This document shows positions 6,726 through 14,866 of a stretch of 64,000 nt of DNA, piece after piece. The position numbers and the translations under genes were made by a program. Where the stretch lies: assembly GCA_020437105.1 (NCBI GenBank), contig JAGQWR010000002.1, positions 46,212 to 110,211 of the forward strand, written 5' to 3'. Source of the stretch: Saprospiraceae bacterium (GTDB lineage Bacteria; Bacteroidota; Bacteroidia; Chitinophagales; Saprospiraceae). Numbering within the stretch: position 1 is the stretch's first letter; the number at the start of each line of letters is the position of its first letter. The notes under the pieces were generated by a model. The model saw only the letters and a list, made by a program, of their open reading frames with translations, did not search any database and was not told where the DNA came from.

Positions 6726-8387
6726 ATGAGAATACTTGTCACCTCTTGTTGCCTCTTGCTCGGAATTGGCACCCAATTACAAGCGCAAACCACCTATTCC
6801 CGCGTTTATGAAATTATGCAGGAAAAATGTGTCCAGTGCCATAATAATGCAGACCCGGAACAGGGGCTTGACCTGGAAGGTGCCGGTGCCACACTCGATC
6901 TGCGTATGCAGGATGTGTTTAGCAATATTGTTGACGTCGTGCCAGCAAACAGCTATGCCGCCAGCGCCGGATTGAATTATATCCGTCCAGGTCGGCCGGA
7001 TAAAAGCTTTATTTTCCACAAAATCAATCAGGGCTTAGAGCCTACTATCGAACTTGACCCGGATATGGGGCAGTCGATGCCCGCTTATGGCGGACCGACA
7101 ATGAATGAGGTGGAAAAAGAAATGATCCGCCAGTGGATACTGTTTGGAGCCAACTACAGTGGTACTTATGTCAATGAAGACCACCTCGAGCAATTCTATA
7201 ATGGCGGAGGTTTAGCCAGTTTTGACGTTCCGCCTCCGGCACCCGCTCCGGCTGAAGGGTTTCAGATTAAAATGGGCCCGTTTTATTTGAGTCCGGCGGG
7301 TGAACCAGGCGATGAGTTGGAGTATTTCCAGAAATACGCACTGGATTTGGGAGCAGAATTAGATGTTAATCAGATCGACATGAAGCTTTCAGGGTCTTCC
7401 CACCACTTTATTATATATAACTACTCCAGTGTAGCTGCAGCCAATAATATACCCGACGGACTCCGTTTGGAATCCTTCCATCAGAATATTAACCTGGTAT
7501 GCGCAGTACAGGAAGCTACTGATCTGAAATTGCCGGAAGGCACAGCCTTTAAATGGCCATCGCAACAAATTTTGGATCTGAACTCGCATTACATTAATTA
7601 TTCGGCGGGCCTTGTATATCAGGCGGAGGTGTATGTCAATATTTATACGCAACCAGGCGGTTCGGCTGCGCAGCAGATGTATTCTGATTTGGTTGCGAAT
7701 GGCGATATCTATATTCCAAATAATGGGAATGAAGTAACGCATACCCAGGTTATTCATCCGGTAAACGGAGCTGATGTGTACCTCTGGAATATTATGGGGC
7801 ATACCCATAAATATGGCGTTGCTTATAAGGCCTTTGAGTATAAAGACGGCGCTGTTTCAGATATTATTTACGATGGGGCTTGCGCCGAAGGTATTCCCGG
7901 TTGTGCATCACCATTCTTTGACTACCAGCATATTCCTCCCCGGTATTTCGAACCACTGCGTCCGCTTCCCTTTGATTACTTTAATGGAATCAAGCACGAA
8001 GCCAGTTGGATTAACGATGGTCCGTCGCCGGTAAATTTTGGTCCGACTTCTGATGATGAAATGATGGTACTGGTACTCATGTACACGCTTGATTCTGTTG
8101 GGGTGAATGTAGCTACGAGCACGAAAACCATTACAAGTAAGCTGGAAGGCGTTTCCGTTAGTCCGAATCCGGCTCAAAAGAATTTAACCGTTAATTTGCC
8201 TGCATCCCTTTCCGGCGAAAGCCGCTTTCAGATTTTTGACCTGACAGGAAAGGCTCTGATGGACCAACGTCAATCTGCCTTTGGCTCTTTCACGGTTGAC
8301 CTCCAGCTTCCTGGTGGAATGTATATCTACCAACTTACGGATGCTGCCGGACGACAAGCCAGTGGTAAACTGCGGATAGTTGAATAG
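6726..8387 (+). CDS. T9SS-exported protein with a c-type haem domain and a Cu monooxygenase-like domain
   Basis: A 553-residue secreted protein. Signal peptide 1-20. A cytochrome-c-like N-terminal domain carries CVQCH (35-39) with a candidate distal Met in SMPAYGG (about 118). The middle resembles peptidylglycine/dopamine-type copper type II ascorbate-dependent monooxygenases: SSHHFIIYN (about 222), NSHYIN (about 285) and GHTHKYG (about 358) supply clustered His ligands. The C-terminal 80 residues (from VSVSPNPAQ, ending in a GGMYIYQLTD strand) form a type A T9SS sorting domain, so the protein should be secreted and anchored at or released from the surface. Substrate is unknown. A one-mismatch -7 box (TACTTTCG, 6683-6690) lies upstream. 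The copper assignment rests on motif spacing only. Confidence 0.8.
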   Translation: MRILVTSCCLLLGIGTQLQAQTTYSRVYEIMQEKCVQCHNNADPEQGLDLEGAGATLDLRMQDVFSNIVDVVPANSYAASAGLNYIRPGRPDKSFIFHKINQGLEPTIELDPDMGQSMPAYGGPTMNEVEKEMIRQWILFGANYSGTYVNEDHLEQFYNGGGLASFDVPPPAPAPAEGFQIKMGPFYLSPAGEPGDELEYFQKYALDLGAELDVNQIDMKLSGSSHHFIIYNYSSVAAANNIPDGLRLESFHQNINLVCAVQEATDLKLPEGTAFKWPSQQILDLNSHYINYSAGLVYQAEVYVNIYTQPGGSAAQQMYSDLVANGDIYIPNNGNEVTHTQVIHPVNGADVYLWNIMGHTHKYGVAYKAFEYKDGAVSDIIYDGACAEGIPGCASPFFDYQHIPPRYFEPLRPLPFDYFNGIKHEASWINDGPSPVNFGPTSDDEMMVLVLMYTLDSVGVNVATSTKTITSKLEGVSVSPNPAQKNLTVNLPASLSGESRFQIFDLTGKALMDQRQSAFGSFTVDLQLPGGMYIYQLTDAAGRQASGKLRIVE

Positions 8388-8395
8388 TTGAGGGT

Positions 8396-9097
8396 TTAGA
8401 GATCTCCCAATTGCGGCCGGAGGATAATGTCTTCCACCACCGTTACCGGGCTCATTTCCCAGGCATTATAGACTGCTTTGGCAATATCTTCAGCTGGCAT
8501 GATCCGCTCAGGAGAAATATCTGATCCGGCCCAGGAGTTAGACCAGGTTGCTCCAGGGTGTACCGCTGTGACCCGGATCCCTTTGTCCTTCATTTCATCG
8601 CGTAAGTTTTGTGAAAAACCATTCATGGCAAACTTGGAGATACTGTAGGAACCGCCGCCCGGATAGGCTTTTAATCCGGCAACGGAACATATATTAAAGA
8701 TATGTCCGCTTTGATTTTTTATCATGCTTCCAATCAGGGCGCGGGTTAGGTAATATGCACTGTACAGATTGGTTTCTATCATGAATTCCAGCTGGCCATC
8801 TGCCTCTGTATGTACATCTCCCGGTTGGAAAATACCAGCATTATTAACCAGCACATCCAGGGAGTTCCAGTTGTGTAGAATCTGCTGTGCAAACTCCTCA
8901 ACAGCTGTTTTTTTTTGCATATCGATTTGCAAAAAGAGGGTTTTAATATTCGGAAAGCGTTTTTGGAAGGATGCTTTCATTTCATCCAAATCTGATTGGG
9001 TGCGGGCACAGACTGCCACGTTAAATCCTGCGTTTGCAAAGTGTTCTGCAATAGCCCGTCCAATTCCTTTGGTAGCTCCACTGATAGCAATATTCAT
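8396..9097 (-). CDS. Short-chain dehydrogenase/reductase (SDR)
   Basis: A 233-residue classical SDR: nucleotide-binding GATKGIG (7-13), NNAG (85-88), catalytic Ser138, Tyr151 and Lys155 (YSISK). These enzymes reduce or oxidise carbonyl/hydroxyl groups with NAD(P)(H). An Arg in the second strand (CARTQ) suggests NADPH preference. The similarity is closest in style to 3-ketoacyl-ACP reductase-like SDRs of unknown substrate. It is convergent with the preceding T9SS protein (8-base gap) and divergent from the NUDIX gene; nothing nearby indicates its substrate. Confidence 0.9.
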   Translation of the reverse strand: MNIAISGATKGIGRAIAEHFANAGFNVAVCARTQSDLDEMKASFQKRFPNIKTLFLQIDMQKKTAVEEFAQQILHNWNSLDVLVNNAGIFQPGDVHTEADGQLEFMIETNLYSAYYLTRALIGSMIKNQSGHIFNICSVAGLKAYPGGGSYSISKFAMNGFSQNLRDEMKDKGIRVTAVHPGATWSNSWAGSDISPERIMPAEDIAKAVYNAWEMSPVTVVEDIILRPQLGDL

Positions 9098-9131
9098 AGT
9101 TGAAAATCTAAAATATTTAATAGAATGGGTT

Positions 9132-9139
9132 TAGTTTTG
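9132..9139 (+). promoter_or_regulatory. Candidate -7 box for the NUDIX gene
   Basis: TAGTTTTG fits TAnnTTTG exactly, 22 bases before the ATG at 9162. No clear -33 TTG at normal spacing was seen. Confidence 0.45.
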
Positions 9140-9161
9140 CCTGATCTTGGCCTAACAAAAC

Positions 9162-9611
9162 ATGGTCAAAAATATTGATTTATTTATGGTGCGTAAAAAT
9201 GTTCTCAAGGCAAGGCTTATTCTCTACAGTAAAGGACGGATCCTGTTGTTAAAGCAACGGAAACAAGCAGGAGGGAATTATTCGCTTGTTGGAGGTACAA
9301 TAGAATCTACCGAATTTGCTGCTGCGTCTCTGATTCGGGAGAGTTTGGAGGAGGCGGGCATTGTGCTAAAACGCAAGGACCTGGAATTAGCCCATGTCTT
9401 GCACAAGAAGACCCTGTCGGGCGATCGGATTACCCTGTACTTTAAAGCCCAGCGTTGGGAAGGAAAACCACGAGCTCTGGAACCGGAAAAGTTTAAAAAG
9501 GCAGAATGGTTTGATTTGGAAAAACTGCCGACTAATCTGACCCCCACGGTAGGGCATGTTCTTAAAATGTACCGGGCGGGCAAGTTGTATTCGGAGTTTG
9601 AAGAAAAATAG
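9162..9611 (+). CDS. NUDIX hydrolase
   Basis: A 149-residue single-domain protein. The NUDIX box is complete: GTIESTE, seven residues, RESLEEAGI, fitting G-x5-E-x7-RE-u-x-EE-x-G-u (about residues 47-69). NUDIX enzymes hydrolyse nucleoside diphosphates linked to other groups using Mg2+ bound by the box glutamates. The overall plan resembles MutT/ADP-ribose pyrophosphatase-type proteins, but the substrate cannot be read from sequence. An alternative start is Met9 (9186). It is followed by a strong bidirectional terminator. Confidence 0.9.
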   Translation: MVKNIDLFMVRKNVLKARLILYSKGRILLLKQRKQAGGNYSLVGGTIESTEFAAASLIRESLEEAGIVLKRKDLELAHVLHKKTLSGDRITLYFKAQRWEGKPRALEPEKFKKAEWFDLEKLPTNLTPTVGHVLKMYRAGKLYSEFEEK

Positions 9612-9614
9612 GGC

Positions 9615-9652
9615 AAAAAAAAAGGCTGATCCAATCGGATCAGCCTTTTTTT
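9615..9652. terminator. Bidirectional terminator between the NUDIX gene and the Cys/Ala-rich gene
   Basis: Perfect 12-bp stem, AAAGGCTGATCC (9621-9632) and GGATCAGCCTTT (9637-9648), AATC loop, with an A-run before and a T-run after, so it works on both strands between convergent genes. Confidence 0.9.
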
Positions 9653-9666
9653 GAATCGGGACCTAA

Positions 9667-10170
9667 TTAAAAGGTGCCTCCTTTTTTTTCAGGGTTTGCT
9701 ACAGGCGTAGCAACAGCTTCGCCATCAGTTGCTGGAGCGGCTGCTTTGGCTTCTGCTGATTTTCCGCTGCAACATGCGCCAGCCTGTGCACCACTGCTAC
9801 AACATCCGGCTGCTTTTGTACCAGTTGCAGTCGCACCGGCACAAGATGATTTGCCTGCAGTACAAGCTTTTTTCTCTGACGGACTGACATTAACGAATTT
9901 ACCACTACGGGTACAATACTCTACTTCCTGAAAAGTAGTAGTACCTGTTTCGGTATTCATAACCGTGCGGACATAGCTTACCTGACCGGTAGCTGCGGAA
10001 GTGCGCGCCTGAATGCTTGCATCTTCTGTAGCAGCAACAGCTGCTGCTTCGGCAGCTTGTTTTTCGATACTTGCTTTATCGGCATCTGCCTTTGCATGTG
10101 AGCAGGTTTGAGCCTCCATATTTAGCGAAAAGAAGCCCGCAAGTGCAAAAAGTAACATCAGTTTTTTCAT
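9667..10170 (-). CDS. Exported Cys/Ala-rich small protein, unknown function
   Basis: A 167-residue protein with a clear signal peptide (1-20, ends NMEAQ). The mature part is Ala/Lys-rich and low-complexity except for a central stretch (SYVRTVMNTETGTTTFQEVEY, residues about 64-84). Cysteines are concentrated in the C-terminal half: single Cys in CTRSGK, ACTAGKSSC, then two CC pairs (CCSSGAQAGACC). The pattern suggests metal binding or disulfide cross-linking in the periplasm or outside the cell, but no family is recognised. It is monocistronic, ending at the shared bidirectional terminator; a minus-strand -7 box lies at 10193-10200. Confidence 0.8.
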   Translation of the reverse strand: MKKLMLLFALAGFFSLNMEAQTCSHAKADADKASIEKQAAEAAAVAATEDASIQARTSAATGQVSYVRTVMNTETGTTTFQEVEYCTRSGKFVNVSPSEKKACTAGKSSCAGATATGTKAAGCCSSGAQAGACCSGKSAEAKAAAPATDGEAVATPVANPEKKGGTF

Positions 10171-10192
10171 AAGTATTTTTTTTTCTAAGAAT

Positions 10193-10200
10193 CAAAATTA
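10193..10200 (-). promoter_or_regulatory. Candidate -7 box for the Cys/Ala-rich gene
   Basis: CAAAATTA on the plus strand reads TAATTTTG on the minus strand, matching TAnnTTTG, 22 bases before the ATG. A second identical box is at 10244-10251. Confidence 0.45.
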
Positions 10201-10271
10201 GTTCAATCAAGCTAATAATCCAGTGCAGAAGCACAATTAACCACAAAATTACTTCAAATTAAAAAAGGTTC

Positions 10272-10279
10272 TAGCTTTG
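10272..10279 (+). promoter_or_regulatory. Candidate -7 box for the GT9 gene
   Basis: TAGCTTTG matches TAnnTTTG exactly, about 57 bases before the predicted TTG start. Confidence 0.45.
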
Positions 10280-10336
10280 TTCCAGTCTATGGATTGCTTT
10301 AGTAATTATTTAACTTTTTTTTAAGACATATAATCA

Positions 10337-11347
10337 TTGGCCAAGGGGAAAATAACGAAAATTCTGGTTATTCGGTTTTCGTCGATTGGAGATATCGTGT
10401 TGACTACACCGATTTTGCGTTGCCTGAGTGTACAAACGGGGGCGGAAATTCATTTTTTAACAAAATCGGCATACAGTAGCTTGCTTCGTCCGAATCCGTA
10501 TATTTCAAGAATCTGGGCCCTGGAAGATTCTATGAGCAGCCTGTTGCCTGCCCTTCATCGGGAAGGTTTTGATTACATAGTGGATCTGCACAAAAACCTC
10601 CGCACCTGGCGAACCCGATTCTTTCTGGGGGTTCCGGGGAGCAGTTTCCCCAAGTTAAATCTGGCGAAATGGTTGATGGTCAATTTGAAAGTCAACCGGC
10701 TACCAGATAGACATATAGTGGACCGCTATTTTGATGCCGTAAAATCCCTTGGTGTTCGGTATGACGGGGCGGGCCTGGATCACTTTTTTCCGGATGATGA
10801 TACACCAAAACTGCCTGGTATCCGGGGTGGCCGTATTCCGAAAGATTTGGTTTGTTTTGCTATTGGCGGCGCGCATTCGACAAAACGTTTGCCGATGGAG
10901 CAACTGAAAAAGATTTGTCTGGAATTACCCAATCCAATTGTATTGATTGGCGGGGCATCAGAAGCGTCGGCCGGAAAGCAGTTAGCAGCACTGGATCCGG
11001 ATCGTATCTATGACCTGTGTGGGCAGGTTGGTTTACATGAATCAGCTAAATGGATACGTGAAAGCAGTGTGCTAATTACACATGATACGGGGATGATGCA
11101 TTTAGGAGCAGCGCTTCGGAAACGAATTGTTTCGATATGGGGAAATACGATTCCGGCATTTGGGATGTATCCGTTTTACCCGGAAGGGGCATCTCCGGCC
11201 TTTATCTCGGAAGTGTTGGAACTGTCCTGTCGTCCTTGTTCGAAAATAGGTTTTGATGTTTGTCCGAAGGGGCATTTTAACTGTATGCAGGGCCAGAATA
11301 TACTGCAGATACTGGATCAGGTAAAAAAAGAAACAGAATTACGTTAA
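10337..11347 (+). CDS. Glycosyltransferase family 9 (heptosyltransferase-like)
   Basis: A 336-residue GT-B fold enzyme. The N-terminal ILVIRFSSIGDIVLTTPILR (residues 9-28) is the GT9 signature, and the C-terminal HDTGMMHLGAALRKRIVSIWG is the nucleotide-sugar binding part. GT9 enzymes add heptose or related sugars to the lipopolysaccharide core on the cytoplasmic face of the inner membrane. The start is a TTG at 10337, chosen because no ATG or GTG occurs before the conserved motif. No other LPS genes lie alongside, so the acceptor is not known; WaaF/WaaC-like is as far as the call can go. Confidence 0.9.
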   Translation: MAKGKITKILVIRFSSIGDIVLTTPILRCLSVQTGAEIHFLTKSAYSSLLRPNPYISRIWALEDSMSSLLPALHREGFDYIVDLHKNLRTWRTRFFLGVPGSSFPKLNLAKWLMVNLKVNRLPDRHIVDRYFDAVKSLGVRYDGAGLDHFFPDDDTPKLPGIRGGRIPKDLVCFAIGGAHSTKRLPMEQLKKICLELPNPIVLIGGASEASAGKQLAALDPDRIYDLCGQVGLHESAKWIRESSVLITHDTGMMHLGAALRKRIVSIWGNTIPAFGMYPFYPEGASPAFISEVLELSCRPCSKIGFDVCPKGHFNCMQGQNILQILDQVKKETELR

Positions 11348-11520
11348 ATCTTTCTATTTGTCGCCCAATAGAAAAATATGCATCCTGGATGTTTGGGGTG
11401 GCGATTATTTCGCTCTAACTTGCCCGGGAAGAAACCGTATATTGGAATAAATCCATTATATTTCGCTTTCGTGATCAATTTTCCGGCTGTAAGTGCCAAA
11501 TTTACTATGACAAATCGCAC

Positions 11521-12573
11521 ATGCGTATGAAATGGCTTAAAGCTTTACTTATTTTTCTTGTGATATCCTCCGCCGGCTCCATGCAGGCTCAGGATATTCA
11601 TTTCAGCATGTTCACTATGTCTCCATTGACATTGAACCCTGCTTTCACCGGTGCATACTCCGGTACATTTAGAATAGGAGGTATTTATCGTTCGCAATGG
11701 GCGAGCGTGATAACTCCCTATAAGACACCTTCCTTTTATATTGATGCCCCGATTATCCAAGGGTTTCGTGCTTCCGACTGGGTCGGAATTGGCGGAATGT
11801 TATACCAGGATGAAGCCGGTGTAGCTGGTTTGACAACTGGTACCTATCAGCTTTCTCTATCGTATCACATAGGCCTGGATAAGAAAGGCAACTCCGTACT
11901 GACAATAGGCACGCAGGGTGGAATGACCCAGCGACGCTTAAAGACTCCGGGGTTCCTGACATTTCAGGATGAGATTGAAGGAGCAATGGAAAGCCCCGAT
12001 AGAAATATTGTAGGGTTTAATGAAGATCCTAAAGCAGACGGTGGCCCAAACAGTTCTTATTTTGACCTGAATGCGGGCTTGTTGTTTTCTCAGGTTCTGG
12101 AAGACAAAGGTCATTTCAACATAGGTCTGGGTATGATGCACTTGCTCACACCTGATTATTCTTTGTTGAAAAAGGGTGCAGAGGATCTGCGTGATCTTCC
12201 AATTCGGATTAACGCCCATGCAGAGCTTAGCTATGATCTCGGCGAAAACTGGCTTGTAAACCCGAGCTTCCTGTACAGCTCTATCGGGCCAGCCAGTGAG
12301 GCCAACCTACAGGCTTTAGCCGGAAGGTACTTTGGTGAGAACAGAGACATTGCTGTGAAATTGGGTGGTGGTTACCGTTTTGGTGATGCTGCAGAAGTTA
12401 TCCTGGGTATTGATTACAAGCAATTCCGGGCCGGTTTCAGCTATGACCTTAACGTTTCCGAATTACGGGAAGTAACAAATTTGCGAGGTGGATTTGAGGT
12501 AGCTGTGACGTATATTGCACGGATCTTCAAGGAGCCAAAAGTTACCCCTATTATCTTCTGCCCAAGGTTGTAA
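11521..12573 (+). CDS. porP: PorP/SprF-family type IX secretion outer-membrane protein
   Basis: A 350-residue outer-membrane protein with signal peptide (1-23, ends MQAQ) and the PorP/SprF hallmark right after it: DIHFSMFTMSPLTLNPAFTGAYSG-like segment, then RIGGIYRSQW. The rest is beta-barrel-like. PorP/SprF proteins work with the T9SS, in gliding bacteria for adhesin surface localisation. It is followed by an OmpA/PD40 gene, a pairing widespread in Bacteroidota where the OmpA protein tethers the machinery to peptidoglycan. The gap between them carries two hairpins, the second a terminator. The symbol is a family label; multiple paralogues are common. Confidence 0.88.
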   Translation: MRMKWLKALLIFLVISSAGSMQAQDIHFSMFTMSPLTLNPAFTGAYSGTFRIGGIYRSQWASVITPYKTPSFYIDAPIIQGFRASDWVGIGGMLYQDEAGVAGLTTGTYQLSLSYHIGLDKKGNSVLTIGTQGGMTQRRLKTPGFLTFQDEIEGAMESPDRNIVGFNEDPKADGGPNSSYFDLNAGLLFSQVLEDKGHFNIGLGMMHLLTPDYSLLKKGAEDLRDLPIRINAHAELSYDLGENWLVNPSFLYSSIGPASEANLQALAGRYFGENRDIAVKLGGGYRFGDAAEVILGIDYKQFRAGFSYDLNVSELREVTNLRGGFEVAVTYIARIFKEPKVTPIIFCPRL

Positions 12574-12594
12574 CATTCGTTTTTGTGTCTCCCG

Positions 12595-12613
12595 GAAGCA
12601 TAAAGCATGCTTC
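12595..12613 (+). promoter_or_regulatory. Hairpin downstream of porP
   Basis: Perfect 7-bp stem GAAGCAT (12595-12601) / ATGCTTC (12607-12613) with a five-base loop, followed by a short T-rich stretch. It precedes the stronger terminator and may act with it or protect the porP mRNA end. Confidence 0.5.
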
Positions 12614-12657
12614 ATTTTCCTTTGGGAAATTCTAACTCTAATAAGTAAAAGACGCGG

Positions 12658-12704
12658 GAACCCGGAAACAAGCAACCCGTTTAGTTGTTTCCGGGTCCTT
12701 TTTC
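12658..12704 (+). terminator. Terminator/attenuator between porP and the OmpA/PD40 gene
   Basis: 12-bp perfect stem ACCCGGAAACAA (12660-12671) / TTGTTTCCGGGT (12685-12696) followed by CCTTTTT. It ends only about 14 bases before the next ATG, leaving no room for a new promoter, so it probably allows partial read-through. Confidence 0.85.
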
Positions 12705-12716
12705 AAAAAATAGGAT

Positions 12717-14843
12717 ATGAGAAATCTGCTTTTGGTAATCTGTGTGCTGGCTTTTGCCACTGCGTTAAGTGCGCAGCCTTTGCGGGAATCGACCTATGCG
12801 ACTAAGATTCGCAATGCGGAAGAATCCCTCGAAAAGATGGATTATTACAACGCTCTGGATTATTATGAGCAAAGTTATGATGAGCGTAAAGATTATGATA
12901 TAGCTATTACAATTGCGGAGCTGCACTATCAGCTTCGGGATTATAAAAAAGCTGCATCCTGGTACACCCGCGTATTGCGTCGCGATAAAAAAGACGACTA
13001 TGCTGCCTACCGGTTTGCTTATGCACGCTCGCTCAAAATGAATGGCGAATACGATGAGGCTATCGCTGAATTCCAGAAATTTATTGAATCGACAACAGAC
13101 GAGACTTTAAAAGAACTCGCTCAAAATGAAGTCAATGGCGCTGAATTCGCAAAGGTTGCGCAGGAGGTGGAAGGCTTGACTATCACAAATGTCGGTACGA
13201 AAGTTAATACCCGGTCTTCCGAGTATTCCCCGTTCCTCGATCCGGATGGTTCTACCATGTATTATTCGGGTCCGAATACAGATGAGCTAATTGTAATGGA
13301 CGATGGCGAAACAATGAGTTATATCCAGGTTTATGCATCTACTAAATCTGATAACGGTTGGGGCGAACCAAGCGCATTGGGCCAGGCCATAAACCGCGAA
13401 GGGTATCATACAACAGGCGGTGCAGTATCTAAAGATGGACGGCGCATGTATTTTACCCGCAATTTATTGAGTGGGAATGTGCCTTCAGAAAGTAAAATCT
13501 ACTACAGTGAAAAAGGCAGTAGTGGTTGGGGACCTGCCACCGAGCTTCAGGGTTTGAATGGTGACTACCTGGCAATGCATCCTTGTCCGGGAGAGCTTTT
13601 TGGAAACGAAGTGCTCTATTTTACTTCCGATATGGAAGGCGGATATGGCGGCAAGGATATTTACTATGCTACCTATAAAGGTGCAGGTGTTTATGGTGAT
13701 CCGGTAAACCTGGGTCCTAAGATCAATACTGCCGGTGATGAGGTTACGCCATTTTATCGCGATGGTACTTTGTACTTTAGTTCTACCGGCCATCCTGGCC
13801 TTGGCGGACAAGATATATTTTCAAGTGTTTGGGATGGTGCCCGATGGAGCGAACCTGCCAATATGGGTAAAGGGTATAATACCAGCCTCGATGAGACTTA
13901 TTTCATGTTAGATGGTGAAGGTTATACTGGTTTGTTAACTTCCAACCGGGAAGGAACACGTTCGCTGAAAAGCAAAACCTGCTGTGATGACATTTACTAT
14001 GTTAGCCTGAAGGTGATCGAAATTGATCTCCTGGCTAAGATTTATGATTCTGAAACGAATGAGCCACTGAACGGGGCAACATTCCAGATCATGGAAATGG
14101 TAGAAGATAAACCGGGAAATCTACGCAACAAAACAAATGTTGAAGGCAATGATTTTGCTTTTCCGCTTGAATTGGATCTGCCTTATAAAATCATTGTTTC
14201 CAGGGAGGATTATTTCCCTGATACAATCGTATTTAATACTGTTGGTATTCTGGACTCTAAAACATTTGAGACCGCAATCAAGCTTGATCCGGCACCTGTA
14301 TATGTGACGTTTACCAGCGAGACGCCAATCGTACTTCAAAACATATACTACGACTTTAATGACGATAAGATCCTTGCTGAAGCAGAGCAGGATTTGCAAT
14401 TAGTCCTGGAGTTGTTGAATGAATATCCTGATATGGTCATTGAGCTTTCATCTCACACGGATTTCCGTGGAGAAGAGGATTATAACCGGAACCTGTCTCA
14501 GCGTCGGGCTGAATCGGCTCGTCGTTGGTTGCTTGCAGCCCAGGAAGGATTGCCACGTCGTCGGATTCAGGCGAAGGGGTATGGAGAATCACAACCGGTT
14601 ACCATTACCGCAAAACTGGCTGCGGAGTTTCCGTTCCTGAAAGAAGGCGATGTGCTCACTGAAGAGTTTATCAATGCCCTTGAAACAGAGGAGCAGAAAG
14701 AAGCTGCTCACCAGGTTAATCGCCGTACGGAGTTCCGGATTGTTGCCGGACCGACCAGTATTAAAATTGAGGAAACCCGATTGATCCGTAAGGGTAAAAC
14801 AGAACTCGATCAGCCTGTCAAGGAAGAAGAAAAAAAAAAGTAG
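12717..14843 (+). CDS. OmpA-family protein with TPR and PD40 propeller (PorE-like), ends on a slippery sequence
   Basis: A 708-residue exported protein: signal peptide 1-19; TPR-like helices (20-145); PD40/WD40-like beta-propeller (about 150-430, repeated YYSG, MYFTRN, LYFTSD, LYFSSTG blades); a carboxypeptidase-regulatory-like beta domain (about 435-530); and a C-terminal OmpA peptidoglycan-binding domain (about 545-690, with IYYDFNDDKI and LSSHTDFRG). The architecture matches PorE-type T9SS proteins. The last codons are Glu and three Lys encoded by a run of ten A's (14830-14839), then G and the stop TAG. The heptamer A AAA AAG (14834-14840) in the correct phase is the dnaX -1 frameshift site; a -1 shift joins this protein to the DUF1573 domain that follows. 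Confidence 0.93.
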   Translation: MRNLLLVICVLAFATALSAQPLRESTYATKIRNAEESLEKMDYYNALDYYEQSYDERKDYDIAITIAELHYQLRDYKKAASWYTRVLRRDKKDDYAAYRFAYARSLKMNGEYDEAIAEFQKFIESTTDETLKELAQNEVNGAEFAKVAQEVEGLTITNVGTKVNTRSSEYSPFLDPDGSTMYYSGPNTDELIVMDDGETMSYIQVYASTKSDNGWGEPSALGQAINREGYHTTGGAVSKDGRRMYFTRNLLSGNVPSESKIYYSEKGSSGWGPATELQGLNGDYLAMHPCPGELFGNEVLYFTSDMEGGYGGKDIYYATYKGAGVYGDPVNLGPKINTAGDEVTPFYRDGTLYFSSTGHPGLGGQDIFSSVWDGARWSEPANMGKGYNTSLDETYFMLDGEGYTGLLTSNREGTRSLKSKTCCDDIYYVSLKVIEIDLLAKIYDSETNEPLNGATFQIMEMVEDKPGNLRNKTNVEGNDFAFPLELDLPYKIIVSREDYFPDTIVFNTVGILDSKTFETAIKLDPAPVYVTFTSETPIVLQNIYYDFNDDKILAEAEQDLQLVLELLNEYPDMVIELSSHTDFRGEEDYNRNLSQRRAESARRWLLAAQEGLPRRRIQAKGYGESQPVTITAKLAAEFPFLKEGDVLTEEFINALETEEQKEAAHQVNRRTEFRIVAGPTSIKIEETRLIRKGKTELDQPVKEEEKKK
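14834..14840 (+). promoter_or_regulatory. Candidate -1 frameshift site (dnaX-type A AAA AAG)
   Basis: The zero frame reads AAA AAA AAG TAG. After a -1 slip the next codon is GTA and the frame stays open through 14867 into DUF1573. An AGGAAG (14821-14826) lies 7 bases upstream of the heptamer, resembling the internal Shine-Dalgarno stimulator of dnaX. No strong downstream hairpin is evident. A real indel or sequencing error in the A-run would look the same. Confidence 0.5.
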
Positions 14844-14866
14844 GTAATTCTAACCCACAACAGGGC

